Positions 14,595 through 23,721 are shown, numbered from the stretch's first letter. The stretch: DNA of 64,000 nt from Rhodococcus sp. KRD197 (GCF_017168235.1 NZ_JABFAO010000006.1:124001-188000); one strand, 5' to 3'. Program-made: numbers and translations. Notes: a model not told the origin generated them from the sequence alone.

Positions 14595-15382
14595 CCGAGG
14601 GCATTGCTGTACCTATTCTCGACACCGTCGACCTGTCGCTCGGCTACCGCAACCGGGTGATCTCCGAACACCTCGACTTCGCAGTCGAAAGAGGAACCGT
14701 CACCGCGTTGGTCGGACCCAACGGGTCCGGTAAGTCGACGCTGCTGATGGCGCTGGCCAGGGTTCTGCGGCCCCGCTGCGGGGTTGTCCGGCTCGACGGC
14801 ACCCCCCTCGGTGAGCGATCGTCGATCGACATAGCTCGCCGCCTCGCGATCCTCCCTCAGACCGCCGTCGCACCGCCGGGACTGCGGGTACGCGAACTCG
14901 TCGAGCAGGGTCGTTACCCTCGGCTCGGAGCCCTGTCGATGCTGCGGCGGTGCGACGACGAGGCGATGCAGCGGGCGATGTCGCTGACCGGAATCGAAAC
15001 CTTCGCGGAGAGAAAACTCGATTCACTCTCGGGCGGCGAGCGTCAACGCGCTTGGATTGCAATGGCATTGGCGCAGGAGACAGAGATTCTGCTGCTGGAC
15101 GAGCCGACGACTTATCTCGATGTCCGTCATCAGATCGATTTGCTGGAATTGGTCGTCGACCTGGTTCGGACGCACGGGAAGACGGTGGTGATGGTGCTCC
15201 ACGACCTCAATCAGGCTGCGCGCTACAGTGATCGGATCGTGGCTCTGCGTGATGGCGCGATCGTCGCCGACGGCCATCCAGCAGAAGTCGTCACAGCGCA
15301 CCTGCTCGAGCACGTCTTCGGGGTCCGCGCTCGGATCATCACCGACCCGGTGGCAGGCAGACCGATGTTCGTCGCCGAGTGA
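14591..15382 (+). CDS. FecE-type ABC importer ATP-binding protein
   Basis: A 263-residue ABC ATPase. Walker A GPNGSGKST is at residues 42-50, the Q-loop is in LAILPQTAVAPPG, the signature is LSGGERQRAWIAMALAQ, Walker B is ILLLDEPTTYLD, and the H-loop is VLHDLNQAARYSD. The TYLD after Walker B is typical of siderophore, haem or cobalamin importers (FepC/FecE). It completes a binding protein-two permeases-ATPase set and is followed 48 bp later by arcA. Confidence 0.93.
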   Translation: MTEGIAVPILDTVDLSLGYRNRVISEHLDFAVERGTVTALVGPNGSGKSTLLMALARVLRPRCGVVRLDGTPLGERSSIDIARRLAILPQTAVAPPGLRVRELVEQGRYPRLGALSMLRRCDDEAMQRAMSLTGIETFAERKLDSLSGGERQRAWIAMALAQETEILLLDEPTTYLDVRHQIDLLELVVDLVRTHGKTVVMVLHDLNQAARYSDRIVALRDGAIVADGHPAEVVTAHLLEHVFGVRARIITDPVAGRPMFVAE

Positions 15383-15430
15383 TCGCCCTCGACCCTGCAG
15401 AACGACCGGTCGGGGCGTTACCGTATCGGG

Positions 15431-16660
15431 ATGACTGCAGAACTCGGCGCTGACTCGGAGGTCGGCACACTTCGCACGGTGATGTTGCACCGCCCCGGCG
15501 ACGAGCTTCGGCGTCTGACGCCGCGCAACAACGACCAACTTCTCTTCGACGGTGTGCCGTGGGTGGACAGGGCGCAGGAGGAGCACGACACCTTCGCCGA
15601 GTTGCTGCGTGGCCGCGGTGTCGAGGTATTGCTGCTCGGCGATCTGCTCACCGAAGCGATGACGGTGAGCGGGGCCGCTCGCATGCAGGGGATCTCGGCG
15701 GCCGTCAACGAGCGTCGCCTGGGCCGGGCACTCGCCCGCGATCTCACCACCCACCTGCGCGGCGTGCCTGCCGACGCATTGGCCTCGATTCTGATGGCAG
15801 GAATGACGTTCGACGAGCTTCTCGCCGCCGAAAGCGGTGAACCCGAACTCAGTGGTGCGTCGCTGGTACGCCGAATGCACCACGGCGCAGACTTCGTCAT
15901 CGACCCGCTGCCGAACCTGCTCTTCACCCGCGACTCGTCGTTCTGGATCGGAAACCGTGTCGCGATCACATCGCTGGCGCTTCCCGCTCGGCTGCGGGAA
16001 ACCACGCTCACCGATCTCATCTACGCCTTTCACCCCAGGTTTCTGGGAGTGCGACGCGCATACGAGTCGAGGACGGCTCCGGTCGAAGGCGGCGACGTGT
16101 TGCTGCTTTCGCCAGGAGTCGTTGCGGTCGGGGTCGGGGAGCGGACCACACCGGCCGGCGCGGAGGCCCTGGCGCGCAGCCTGTTCGAGGACAAACTCGC
16201 CCACACCGTACTCGTGGTTCCGATCGCGCAGGAGCGAGCATCGATGCACCTCGACACAGTCTGCACGATGGTCGACGTCGACGCCGTCGTGATGTACCCG
16301 GCGATCCAACACACATTGTCCGCGTTCACGATTCGCAGCGAGGACGACGGTGTGTCCATCCGCGGAGCCGATCCGTTCCTCACCGCCGCAGCAGACGCGA
16401 TGGGTATCGGCAAACTCCGGGTCATCGACACCGGCCTCGACCATGTCACCGCCGAACGGGAGCAGTGGGACGACGGAAACAACACGCTAGCGCTGGCGCC
16501 CGGCGTCGTCGTCGCCTACGAGCGCAACGTCGAGACCAACGCCCGGCTCGAGGCGTCGGGAATCGAGGTGCTGCGGATCAGTGGTTCCGAACTCGGATCG
16601 GGCCGCGGCGGTCCGAGATGTATGTCGTGCCCGGTATCGCGAGATTCACTGGTGCCTTGA
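15431..16660 (+). CDS. arcA: Arginine deiminase
   Basis: A 409-residue arginine deiminase converting arginine to citrulline and ammonia. Guanidine-handling motifs are visible: [41 protein letters not shown] with the catalytic His, and the nucleophile Cys397 near the C-terminus in [10 protein letters not shown]. No ornithine carbamoyltransferase, carbamate kinase or arginine antiporter is nearby, so this is an isolated arcA as in mycobacteria. There it precedes pmt as it does here (Rv1001-Rv1002c from memory). It therefore belongs to the conserved backbone rather than the metallophore locus. Confidence 0.93.
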   Translation: MTAELGADSEVGTLRTVMLHRPGDELRRLTPRNNDQLLFDGVPWVDRAQEEHDTFAELLRGRGVEVLLLGDLLTEAMTVSGAARMQGISAAVNERRLGRALARDLTTHLRGVPADALASILMAGMTFDELLAAESGEPELSGASLVRRMHHGADFVIDPLPNLLFTRDSSFWIGNRVAITSLALPARLRETTLTDLIYAFHPRFLGVRRAYESRTAPVEGGDVLLLSPGVVAVGVGERTTPAGAEALARSLFEDKLAHTVLVVPIAQERASMHLDTVCTMVDVDAVVMYPAIQHTLSAFTIRSEDDGVSIRGADPFLTAAADAMGIGKLRVIDTGLDHVTAEREQWDDGNNTLALAPGVVVAYERNVETNARLEASGIEVLRISGSELGSGRGGPRCMSCPVSRDSLVP

Positions 16661-16713
16661 CGCGCCCTGGCGCGGCGAGTTTGTCGACGATGCTCGCTGG
16701 GTAGGCGATCGAC

Positions 16714-17379
16714 ATGACTGATCGTCGAGTAGTAATTGCCGGAGGACACGGAAAAATCGCGCAGCACCTCATCCAGGTGCTTACTGCGCACGGTGATCGG
16801 GCGGTGGCGCTGATACGCAATCCCGACCACATCTCTGCCGTCACCGCGTTGGGTGCTCTGCCCGAGATGATCGATATGGAAACGGCCTCGGTGGACGACG
16901 TTGCTGCGCTCATGAACGACGCCGATGCCGCCGTGTTCGCGGCTGGCGCGGGGCCGTCGGGTGGCATCGAACGCAAGGACACCGTCGACCGCGGTGCCGC
17001 GGTGCTTCTCGCGGACGCCGCCGAGAAGGCCGGAGTGAAGCGGTTCGTGCAGATCAGCTCGTTCGGTGCCGGTGAACGCGTCCCCGATGATGCCGGTGAC
17101 ACCTGGAAGGCCTACATCGAGGCGAAAACCGCAGCCGAGGAGGACCTGAAACGCCGCAGCGACCTCGAGTGGACGATCCTTCGGCCCGGCGGACTCACCG
17201 ACGAGGATCCCACGGGGCACATCGCACTGTCGGCGCCGCCGCTCGAGCGTGGCACGGTGCCGCGCGCCGACGTTGCAGCCGTCATCGCCGCTTTGCTGCA
17301 GTCTCCGTCCACGGCAGGAAAGACCTTGATGCTCACGTCCGGTGAGACGCGCATCGAGGATGCAATCGAAGCGGTCTAG
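16714..17379 (+). CDS. NAD(P)-binding NmrA-like/atypical SDR protein
   Basis: A 221-residue protein with an N-terminal Rossmann motif VVIAGGHGKIAQHLIQVL, a VKRFVQISSFGAG segment and ILRPGGLTDEDPTG, typical of the atypical SDR_a5/NmrA-like group. Many such proteins are redox sensors or reductases. No strict Tyr-x3-Lys catalytic pair is seen; KAYIEAKTAAEE may serve. A GntR regulator follows 9 bp downstream on the same strand and may be co-transcribed. Confidence 0.85.
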   Translation: MTDRRVVIAGGHGKIAQHLIQVLTAHGDRAVALIRNPDHISAVTALGALPEMIDMETASVDDVAALMNDADAAVFAAGAGPSGGIERKDTVDRGAAVLLADAAEKAGVKRFVQISSFGAGERVPDDAGDTWKAYIEAKTAAEEDLKRRSDLEWTILRPGGLTDEDPTGHIALSAPPLERGTVPRADVAAVIAALLQSPSTAGKTLMLTSGETRIEDAIEAV

Positions 17380-17388
17380 ATTCGAATC

Positions 17389-17745
17389 ATGCGAGTACAC
17401 GTCGACCCGTCGTCGAAGACACCCCTGTACGAGCAACTGCGTGCGGGCATTCTCGAGCAGGTTCGCACGGGTGCGCTCATCGCCGAGACCAAGATCCCCA
17501 CCGTTCGCGGGCTGGCCGAGGAATTGGGCATAGCGCCGCACACGGTGGCCAAGGCGTACCGGGAGTTGGAGGCGCAGGGCGTCATCGAGGCTCGTGGACG
17601 GCTCGGGACGTTCATCTCCTCGGGCGGTGATCCGACGGAGGACAGCGCGGGTCGAGCCGCGACCGCGTATGTTGCCGAACTCCGCGCGCTCGGCCTCGAC
17701 GACGACAAGATTCTCGACTTCGTGAGCAGGGCCATACGAGGGTGA
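17389..17745 (+). CDS. GntR-family regulator, YtrA-like short form
   Basis: A 118-residue protein with a GntR winged helix: PLYEQLRAGILEQVRTGAL, IPTVRGLAEELGIAPHTVAK, AYRELEAQGVIEARGRLGTF. Only about 40 residues follow, which marks the YtrA subfamily, usually linked to ABC transporter genes. No such transporter is adjacent on this strand. The gene is 9 bp after the NmrA-like gene. Confidence 0.9.
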   Translation: MRVHVDPSSKTPLYEQLRAGILEQVRTGALIAETKIPTVRGLAEELGIAPHTVAKAYRELEAQGVIEARGRLGTFISSGGDPTEDSAGRAATAYVAELRALGLDDDKILDFVSRAIRG

Positions 17746-17811
17746 GTTGACGCTTCAACTCGGGCGTGTCAGGGTTGGCGAGTTCTCATCGTCGCGCCCG
17801 AAGGATCTGAC

Positions 17812-18234
17812 ATGAACTCGTCCATTTTCCGAGACATCGCAACGCTCGTTGCCCGCATCGGCCTCGGCGTCGTATTCATCGCGCACGGTTGGCAGAAATT
17901 CGACACCAACGGCCTCGATGCCACCAAGGCCGGATTCGAGGGGATGGGGATACCGCTCCCCGAGATCTCCGCGTACTTCGCGACCTTCGTCGAACTGGTC
18001 GGCGGAGCTGCCCTCCTCCTGGGCATCTTCACCCCGATCGTGGGGATTCTGCTGTTCCTCAACATGCTCGGAGCATTCGTCTTCGTGCACTACGAAAACG
18101 GAGTCTTCGTCGGCGAAGGCGGATACGAGTTGGTAGTCGCGCTCGGCGTCGGCGCGCTCGTGCTGGCTGCCGTCGGCGCCGGACGCATCAGCCTCGACAA
18201 TGCCCTCGGCGGCAAGACCAGTTTCGGCATGTAG
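17812..18234 (+). CDS. DoxX-family membrane protein
   Basis: A 140-residue protein with four predicted membrane helices: LVARIGLGVVFIAHGWQK, ISAYFATFVELVGGAALLLG, VGILLFLNMLGAFVFVHY, and YELVVALGVGALVLAAVGAG. This matches DoxX/YphA-like proteins. In mycobacteria DoxX takes part in a membrane complex for radical detoxification, but family members vary. Its stop codon lies inside a long palindrome shared with the convergent pmt gene. Confidence 0.88.
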   Translation: MNSSIFRDIATLVARIGLGVVFIAHGWQKFDTNGLDATKAGFEGMGIPLPEISAYFATFVELVGGAALLLGIFTPIVGILLFLNMLGAFVFVHYENGVFVGEGGYELVVALGVGALVLAAVGAGRISLDNALGGKTSFGM

Positions 18235-18305
18235 GCGCCTTCGGCGCATGTGCGTGGAAATACATAGCCCTCTATGTATTTTCACTCACATGCGCGAAGC
18301 GCCTA
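18232..18305. repeat. Long palindrome between doxX and pmt, copy 1 of a repeat family
   Basis: Arms 18232-18267 and 18272-18305 are near-perfect inverted copies around a 4-nt loop, and both gene stops lie inside. The inner part GAAATACATAG/CTATGTATTTTC with CACTCACATGCGC recurs at 23700-23780 and, diverged, at 41213-41252. All three copies sit between convergent genes, which suggests a bidirectional terminator or a palindromic repeat element. Confidence 0.85.
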
Positions 18306-19838
18306 CCGCCAACTCGGGAGCCACAGCTGCTGCTGCCACAGCTCGGGCGTGATCGGCATCGCCGTCAGAATCGGCCACAGATACACGAAATTCGCGATCA
18401 CGAGTGCCAGGTAGAGACTCACCAGCATGAACCCGGTGCCGCGTCGTTCGGCGGACGCCTGCGCGCGGCCGATGGTCTGGCCGAGAACGAGCGCGAAACC
18501 CATCACCATGAACGGCGCCAACGTCACGGCGTAGAAGTAGTACATCTGCCGGTCGAGGGTGAGGAACCAGGGCAGCAAGCCGGCGCCGTAGCCGGTGAGG
18601 ACCACCGCGAATCGCCAGTCGCGGCGAACCAACACCATCCACAGCGACCACAGCAGCATCGGCACCGCGAGCCACCACATCGCGGGCGTGCCGATCAGCA
18701 TGATCGCCTTCACACACGTGTTCGCCGAGCAGCCTTCGACTGTGCCGCCATCGGCGAAGTAGTACAGCATCGGACGCAGCCCCATCGGCCACGTCCACGG
18801 CTTGGACTCCCACGGATGAACGTTGCCGGCCGAGTTGGTCAGGCTCGAGTGGAACGTCAGCACATTGCCGCTGTAGTACCACAGCGACCGCAGCGCGGCC
18901 GGCACGAAGGAGAACGGCCCACCGGTGCCGATCTCGTTGCCGACGGCGTGTCGATCCACTCCGGTCTCGCTCGCGAACCAGCCTGTGTACGTGCTCAGGT
19001 AGACGACCACCGGAATGACGACCAGCGCGTACAGCGCTGGACCGAGGTCGCGAACCGCGGTGCCGATCCACGGGCGCTCGACGCCGCTCGATCGGCGCGC
19101 CGCGACATCGAACGCCACCGACAGCAGCCCGAAGAATGCGATGAAATACAGGCCGGACCATTTGGTCCCGCACGCGAGGCCCAACAGGACACCTGCGCCG
19201 AAGCGCCACCAACGCACACCCATTCGGGGCCCGAAGCGGCTCGCCGCCATGCGGCCCTCGCTGCGCACCGTCGCATAGCGCCGACGCATCTCGTCGCGGT
19301 CGACGACCAGACAGCCCAGAGCCGCGGTGACGAAGAACGCCAGGAAGATATCGAGCATCCCGATCCGCGAGGACACGAACGTAACGCCGTCGACGATCAG
19401 CAGAATGCCCGCGATTGCCCCGACCAGGGTAGATCGTGCCAGGCGCCGGACGATGCGCACGACGATGAGCACCAGCAACGTTCCGGCCAACGCAGAGGAG
19501 AAGCGCCAACCCCAACCGTTGTAGCCGAACAGGGCCTCGCCGACGGCGATCAACTGCTTGCCGACGGGCGGATGCACCACGAGCCCGTAGCCCGGGTTGT
19601 CCTCGACGCCACCGCCGGTCAGCACCTGCCAGCCCTGCGGCGCGTAGTGCTTCTCGTCGAAGACGGGTGTACCGGCGTCCGTCGGGTATCGCAGCATCGC
19701 GAATCGAGTGACCGCAGCGATCACCGTGATGACGAGGGTGACGATCCAACCCCGGAGTCGGTCGTGGTCCCGGTAGTAATCGGCTGCAGGGGACGTGGGA
19801 CCGGGACTGACTACAAACCGCTCGGTCAACATGGCCAC
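18303..19838 (-). CDS. pmt: Dolichyl-phosphate-mannose (polyprenyl) protein O-mannosyltransferase
   Basis: A 511-residue GT39 membrane enzyme that transfers mannose from polyprenyl-phosphomannose to Ser/Thr of secreted proteins. The catalytic acidic pair lies in the first extracytoplasmic loop (TPVFDEKHYAPQGW). About ten further hydrophobic helices follow, as do the PMT_4TMC-domain motifs SAGNVHPWESKPWTWPMGLR and LPWFLTLDRQMYYFYA. It is divergent from rsmI with about 45 bp between starts, the same order as in mycobacteria (Rv1002c-Rv1003). An ATG at 19838 or 19832 may be used. Confidence 0.93.
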   Translation of the reverse strand: MAMLTERFVVSPGPTSPAADYYRDHDRLRGWIVTLVITVIAAVTRFAMLRYPTDAGTPVFDEKHYAPQGWQVLTGGGVEDNPGYGLVVHPPVGKQLIAVGEALFGYNGWGWRFSSALAGTLLVLIVVRIVRRLARSTLVGAIAGILLIVDGVTFVSSRIGMLDIFLAFFVTAALGCLVVDRDEMRRRYATVRSEGRMAASRFGPRMGVRWWRFGAGVLLGLACGTKWSGLYFIAFFGLLSVAFDVAARRSSGVERPWIGTAVRDLGPALYALVVIPVVVYLSTYTGWFASETGVDRHAVGNEIGTGGPFSFVPAALRSLWYYSGNVLTFHSSLTNSAGNVHPWESKPWTWPMGLRPMLYYFADGGTVEGCSANTCVKAIMLIGTPAMWWLAVPMLLWSLWMVLVRRDWRFAVVLTGYGAGLLPWFLTLDRQMYYFYAVTLAPFMVMGFALVLGQTIGRAQASAERRGTGFMLVSLYLALVIANFVYLWPILTAMPITPELWQQQLWLPSWR

Positions 19839-19882
19839 ATGCCGATCGTAGGCGTCGGCGCCGAGTGAGAGACGATGGGAGC

Positions 19883-20713
19883 ATGCTGATCCTTGCCGCT
19901 ACACCCATGGGCGACGTGGGTGATGCGTCCCAACGCCTGCGCGACGCACTGGCCACGGCCGACGTCGTCGCCGCCGAAGACACCCGGCGCACCAAGCATC
20001 TCGCGTCGGGACTCGGGGTGGTGATCACGGGAAAGGTCGTCAGCTTCTACGACCAGGTGGAGACTGCACGCCTACCCGGCCTGGTCGACGCCGTACGCGA
20101 GGGCAAGACCGTCCTACTCGTCACCGACGCAGGGATGCCGTCGGTGAGCGATCCCGGCTACCGGTTGGTCGCAGCCTGCGTCGAGCACGACCTCCCCGTC
20201 ACGTGCCTGCCCGGTCCATCCGCGGTGACCACTGCGCTGGCACTGTCCGGTCTGCCGGTGGAGCGGTTCTGCTTCGACGGCTTCCCGCCGCGCAAGCAGG
20301 GGCAGCGAATGACATTCTTCGAATCCTTGAAGACCGAGCCGCGTGCCTGCGTCTTCTTCGAGGCCCCGCACCGTCTCGCAGCCAGCCTCGACGACGCGGT
20401 GACGGTGCTCGGCGGCGACCGCAGGGCGGCAGTGTGCCGAGAGCTCACCAAGACCTACGAGGAGGTCAAGCGGGGAACCCTCGGCGAACTGGCCGCGTGG
20501 GCCACCGGCGGCGTCCGCGGAGAGATCACCGTCGTTCTCGCCGGGGCGCAGCCCGTCGCCTCGGAACCGGAGGATCTCGTCGACGACGTCGAGGAGCTGG
20601 TGGCGTCGGGCATGCGGTTGAAGGACGCCTGTGTCCAGCTGGCTGTCGGCGGTGTCAGCAAGCGCGAGCTCTACGAGGCCGTCCTGTTGGCCCGAGTGGA
20701 GCCTGCGGAATGA
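19883..20713 (+). CDS. rsmI: 16S rRNA (cytidine-1402-2'-O)-methyltransferase
   Basis: A 276-residue SAM-dependent tetrapyrrole-methylase-fold enzyme that 2'-O-methylates C1402 of 16S rRNA. Family motifs are LAATPMGDVGDASQRLRDAL, AAEDTRRTKHL, VTDAGMPSVSDPGYRLV and LPGPSAVTTALALSGLP. ATG 19883 with GGGAG upstream is preferred to the in-frame GTG at 19865, because family members start two residues before the first strand. It is divergent from pmt. Confidence 0.95.
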   Translation: MLILAATPMGDVGDASQRLRDALATADVVAAEDTRRTKHLASGLGVVITGKVVSFYDQVETARLPGLVDAVREGKTVLLVTDAGMPSVSDPGYRLVAACVEHDLPVTCLPGPSAVTTALALSGLPVERFCFDGFPPRKQGQRMTFFESLKTEPRACVFFEAPHRLAASLDDAVTVLGGDRRAAVCRELTKTYEEVKRGTLGELAAWATGGVRGEITVVLAGAQPVASEPEDLVDDVEELVASGMRLKDACVQLAVGGVSKRELYEAVLLARVEPAE

Positions 20714-20717
20714 CCGG

Positions 20718-21146
20718 TCAGCCGACGACCTGTTGACGTAGCCCCTCGGTGGCGGCTTCGAGGATGGTCTTGGTCCCCCTCTTGACGAGGAATCCGGGCA
20801 CCGGGATCTTCGGGTCGACGGTCAACGAGAAGTCGACGTGTGTGCCCTTGTCCGTTGCGGTCAGCGTGTACTCGCCGTGCTGGGCCTTCTGCTGCGAGCT
20901 TTCCACGAGGTCCCAGGTGACCTTGGTATCGGACCATGTGTATTCGACGACCTGATCGTCGTTGATGCCGAGGATCGACACAGCCATCTTCACCCGGTAC
21001 GGTTTTCCGTCCTCGGTTCGGTCGACGATTTCGACCTTTTTGTGAACGGGCGACCATGACGGCAGCGCTTCCACATCGGAGAGAACGTCGAGAACTGCGG
21101 CGGGGTCGGCTTCGATGACGACCTCTTTGTTTCCTGTAACAGCCAT
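20718..21146 (-). CDS. SRPBCC (polyketide cyclase-like) family protein
   Basis: A 142-residue START/Bet v1-type protein: VTGNKEVVIEADPAAVLDVL, then ALPSWSPVHKKVEIVD, a middle sheet, and a long C-terminal helix LVKRGTKTILEAATEGLRQQ. Such proteins bind hydrophobic ligands in an internal cavity. Actinobacteria carry many with unknown ligands. ATG 21146 is preferred to TTG 21155. The end is 4 bp from the convergent rsmI stop. Confidence 0.85.
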   Translation of the reverse strand: MAVTGNKEVVIEADPAAVLDVLSDVEALPSWSPVHKKVEIVDRTEDGKPYRVKMAVSILGINDDQVVEYTWSDTKVTWDLVESSQQKAQHGEYTLTATDKGTHVDFSLTVDPKIPVPGFLVKRGTKTILEAATEGLRQQVVG

Positions 21147-21161
21147 GTTCGTCAAGGTATC

Positions 21162-22184
21162 TCAGGCAGTGCCTGTTACGTTCGGTAACGCGCTGTGACT
21201 ACGCACGAAAGCACCGATTTCCCGTAGTGCGTGATGTGATTCGGGAACAAAATCCGCGGCTTGGAACACGTGGACCTGGTCTTCCCATACCTGCAATTCG
21301 CAGTGGACCCCGGCCGCTTCGAGACGTTCGATCATCAGTTCGGCGTCGGCGAGGACGATTTCGGTCGACCCGGCCTGGATGAGCACGGGCGGAAGGCCGG
21401 TGAGGTCGGCGTCGACGGGCGAAACCCGCGGTCCCCGATGGCCGTCGACGACGATTCGCGCCTCGACGCGGTCGGCGAGCACCGTCAGCGCGGGCACGGC
21501 ACCGGAAGGGAACACCGCGCACTTCGACGCGTTCGCGTGCTCGATCTTGCCTGTCGGGTCCATATCGGTCAGCGGTGACATGGTGAAGATGCCGGCCGGC
21601 GTGGGCAGGCCGAGATCTCGCAGCGTCAGCGCCACCATGAACGAGAGGTATCCGCCCGCCGAGTCACCGGCGATGAAGATCTGATCGGGGCGGTAACCCG
21701 AGTCGAGGAGGAACCGGTAGCCGTCGACACCGTCTTCCACCGCATGAGAGATGGGATTGCGTGGCATCATCCGGTAGTCGACCGAGAGGACCGGTGCGTC
21801 GACGCTCTGGGAGACCCGCGATGTCAACCGTCGGTGGGTGTTGAGGCCGCAGCAGACGAAAGCGCCGCCGTGCAGGTAGAGCACGACGCGTTCGTTGCCG
21901 ACGCCTTCCGCGCGAATCCACTCGGCCTCGCATTCCGCCAGCATCACACTGCGGGTATCGGTGCCTTTGAGCGGTGGCATGAGCATTCCGGCGTAGTCGA
22001 CGACACTCATCGGCCAGGGAAGATTGGGGGCTTTGGCCCATACCGACAGAAACGGGCGGACCGTGAACTGTAGATACGTTGCCAGCGCGCGAGACTGCAG
22101 GCTGCTTCCGGCCATGTCGAGCCTGGTCGAGACGCTTCTCGGCGCTGGCTGCGGACGCTTCAGTGCGGTAAGCACGGGATTCAT
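21162..22184 (-). CDS. Hormone-sensitive-lipase-family alpha/beta hydrolase
   Basis: A 340-residue esterase/lipase. The oxyanion-hole motif HGGAF is in VVLYLHGGAFVCCGL, the nucleophile motif GDSAGG is in IFIAGDSAGGYLS, and the C-terminal His lies in WEDQVHVFQAADFVPES. This is the HSL (LipN/LipR-like) family of mycobacteria and rhodococci, acting on short to medium acyl esters. It is 15 bp upstream of the SRPBCC gene on the same strand and divergent from the wax ester synthase gene. The pair suggests joint control of storage-lipid synthesis and turnover. Confidence 0.9.
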   Translation of the reverse strand: MNPVLTALKRPQPAPRSVSTRLDMAGSSLQSRALATYLQFTVRPFLSVWAKAPNLPWPMSVVDYAGMLMPPLKGTDTRSVMLAECEAEWIRAEGVGNERVVLYLHGGAFVCCGLNTHRRLTSRVSQSVDAPVLSVDYRMMPRNPISHAVEDGVDGYRFLLDSGYRPDQIFIAGDSAGGYLSFMVALTLRDLGLPTPAGIFTMSPLTDMDPTGKIEHANASKCAVFPSGAVPALTVLADRVEARIVVDGHRGPRVSPVDADLTGLPPVLIQAGSTEIVLADAELMIERLEAAGVHCELQVWEDQVHVFQAADFVPESHHALREIGAFVRSHSALPNVTGTA

Positions 22185-22200
22185 CGCCCTCGCCTCCAAT

Positions 22201-22298
22201 CCTGGTACTTGGAACTCCTAGTACCTGGACATTAGCCCGTGATTCGGGTTGCTTGAACGTATGGTCGTGTTCGATGTCACTTCGATGTCACACTGTGA
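22201..22298. promoter_or_regulatory. Operator-like repeats in the divergent lipase/WS-DGAT promoter
   Basis: Three elements lie in the 142-bp gap. CCTGGTACT (22201-22209) and AGTACCTGG (22220-22228) form a near-perfect inverted repeat close to the lipase start. TTCGATGTCAC is present twice in tandem (22270-22280, 22281-22291). TCACACTGTGA (22288-22298) is a perfect palindrome before the WS/DGAT start. They are candidate repressor sites. The factor is unknown. Confidence 0.4.
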
Positions 22299-22326
22299 TC
22301 AAATCCAGGCAGAAAGTTTATCGCTC

Positions 22327-23721
22327 ATGGCGCTCATGCCCGTTACCGAATCCATGTTCTTGATCGCCGAATCCAGAGAGCACCCAATGCATGTCGGCGG
22401 CCTGCAATTATTCGTGCCGCCGGGCGATCCGCACGAGTTCGCGGAGCTGATCCACAAGAAATTCACCTCGGAGAACGTGCACGAGCTGTTCCGGAAACGA
22501 CCGGGACGACCTGTCAATGTCATGGGCAGCCTCGCCTGGTCCCGTGAACCCGAGATCGACTTCGAGTACCACGTGCGCCGGGTCGTACTGCCCGCACCCG
22601 GACGCATTCGTGAACTGTTCCAGTTCATTTCGCTCAACCATGGCACCCCACTCGACCGATACCGGCCGATGTGGGAGCTGCAGATCATCGAGGGTCTCGC
22701 CGACGGGCGCATCGCCGTCTACACCAAGGTGCATCACTCGCTCGTCGACGGCGTTTCCGCGCTCAAGCTCATGCTGAACACCTTCACCACCGATCCCGAC
22801 GATCGAAACGGCGTCGCCACCTGGGATCCGTCACTTTTTCATGACAAGAAACGTCCGGAGGCATCGTCGACGCTGGCGAAGATCACCGGCGGGTTGTCGT
22901 TCGGCCGCAAACTCGCCGGTGACGTCGTGGACTTCGTGCCTGCCGTGACGCGACTGAGCGTGCGCGCGCTACGCCACGAGGGCGCGCAGTTGCCGCTGCG
23001 GGCCCCTCGGACGATGTTCAACGTGCCCATCGGGGGTGCGCGGCGGTTCGCGGCCGAAAGCTGGTCCATCAGCCGGATGTCCGCGGTAGCGAAGACATAT
23101 GACGTCAAACTGAACGACATCGTGCTCGCCATGTGCTCCGGTGCCCTCCGCAGCTACCTCATCGATCAGGAAGCGCTTCCCGACGCCCCGCTCGTCGCGA
23201 TGGTTCCGGTCTCTCTCCGCAAGCCGGGGGAGGACAAGGAGTCGGGCAACTCCGTCTCGGCGATCCTGTGCAACCTGGGCACGGACGAGGCCGACCCCCT
23301 GGCCCGGCTGCAGCGCATCACCGACTCGTCTTCGCGGGGCAAGGAGATGATGCGAGAGTTCAACACTCTCGAATCGCTGGCCTTCGGAGCTGTCGCATTG
23401 TTGCCCCTGCTCTTTGCGCCCGTGCCCGGCTTCGTGGCCAACACCCCGCCGCCGTTCAACGTCATCATCTCCAACGTCCCCGGCAGGAAGGAAGACCTGT
23501 ACTGGAACGGTGGCAAACTCGACGGAATCTATCCCGCGTCCATCGTGGCCGACGGCATGGCCCTCAACATCACCGTCGCAAGCAACGGTGACTCACTCAA
23601 TTTCGGTCTCATCGGTTGCCGCCGCAGCGTCCCGCACCTGCAGCGAATCCTGACGCACCTCGAGAACGCGCTCGAGGAGTTGGAGAAGGCGACGTCGTCG
23701 CATGTGAGTGAAAATACATAG
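22327..23721 (+). CDS. Wax ester synthase/diacylglycerol acyltransferase (WS/DGAT)
   Basis: A 464-residue bifunctional acyltransferase making triacylglycerol or wax esters from acyl-CoA. The N-terminus MALMPVTESMFLIAESREHP is diagnostic. The catalytic HHxxxDG motif is HHSLVDG from His136-His137. The conserved NVIISNVPGRKEDLYWNGG and GMALNITVASNGDSLNFG blocks are in the C-terminal half. ATG 22327 is chosen because family members start at this MxxMPxTESMF motif, and the frame upstream has weak coding character. The stop lies within a palindrome shared with the metG end. Confidence 0.93.
   Translation: MALMPVTESMFLIAESREHPMHVGGLQLFVPPGDPHEFAELIHKKFTSENVHELFRKRPGRPVNVMGSLAWSREPEIDFEYHVRRVVLPAPGRIRELFQFISLNHGTPLDRYRPMWELQIIEGLADGRIAVYTKVHHSLVDGVSALKLMLNTFTTDPDDRNGVATWDPSLFHDKKRPEASSTLAKITGGLSFGRKLAGDVVDFVPAVTRLSVRALRHEGAQLPLRAPRTMFNVPIGGARRFAAESWSISRMSAVAKTYDVKLNDIVLAMCSGALRSYLIDQEALPDAPLVAMVPVSLRKPGEDKESGNSVSAILCNLGTDEADPLARLQRITDSSSRGKEMMREFNTLESLAFGAVALLPLLFAPVPGFVANTPPPFNVIISNVPGRKEDLYWNGGKLDGIYPASIVADGMALNITVASNGDSLNFGLIGCRRSVPHLQRILTHLENALEELEKATSSHVSENT

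Noticed and set aside
15431-16660. Arginine deiminase as part of the RiPP/metallophore system
   Set aside because: Citrullination of the precursor is conceivable, but the precursor has only one Arg, the enzyme is a standard free-arginine ArcA, and its position next to pmt matches the conserved mycobacterial backbone.
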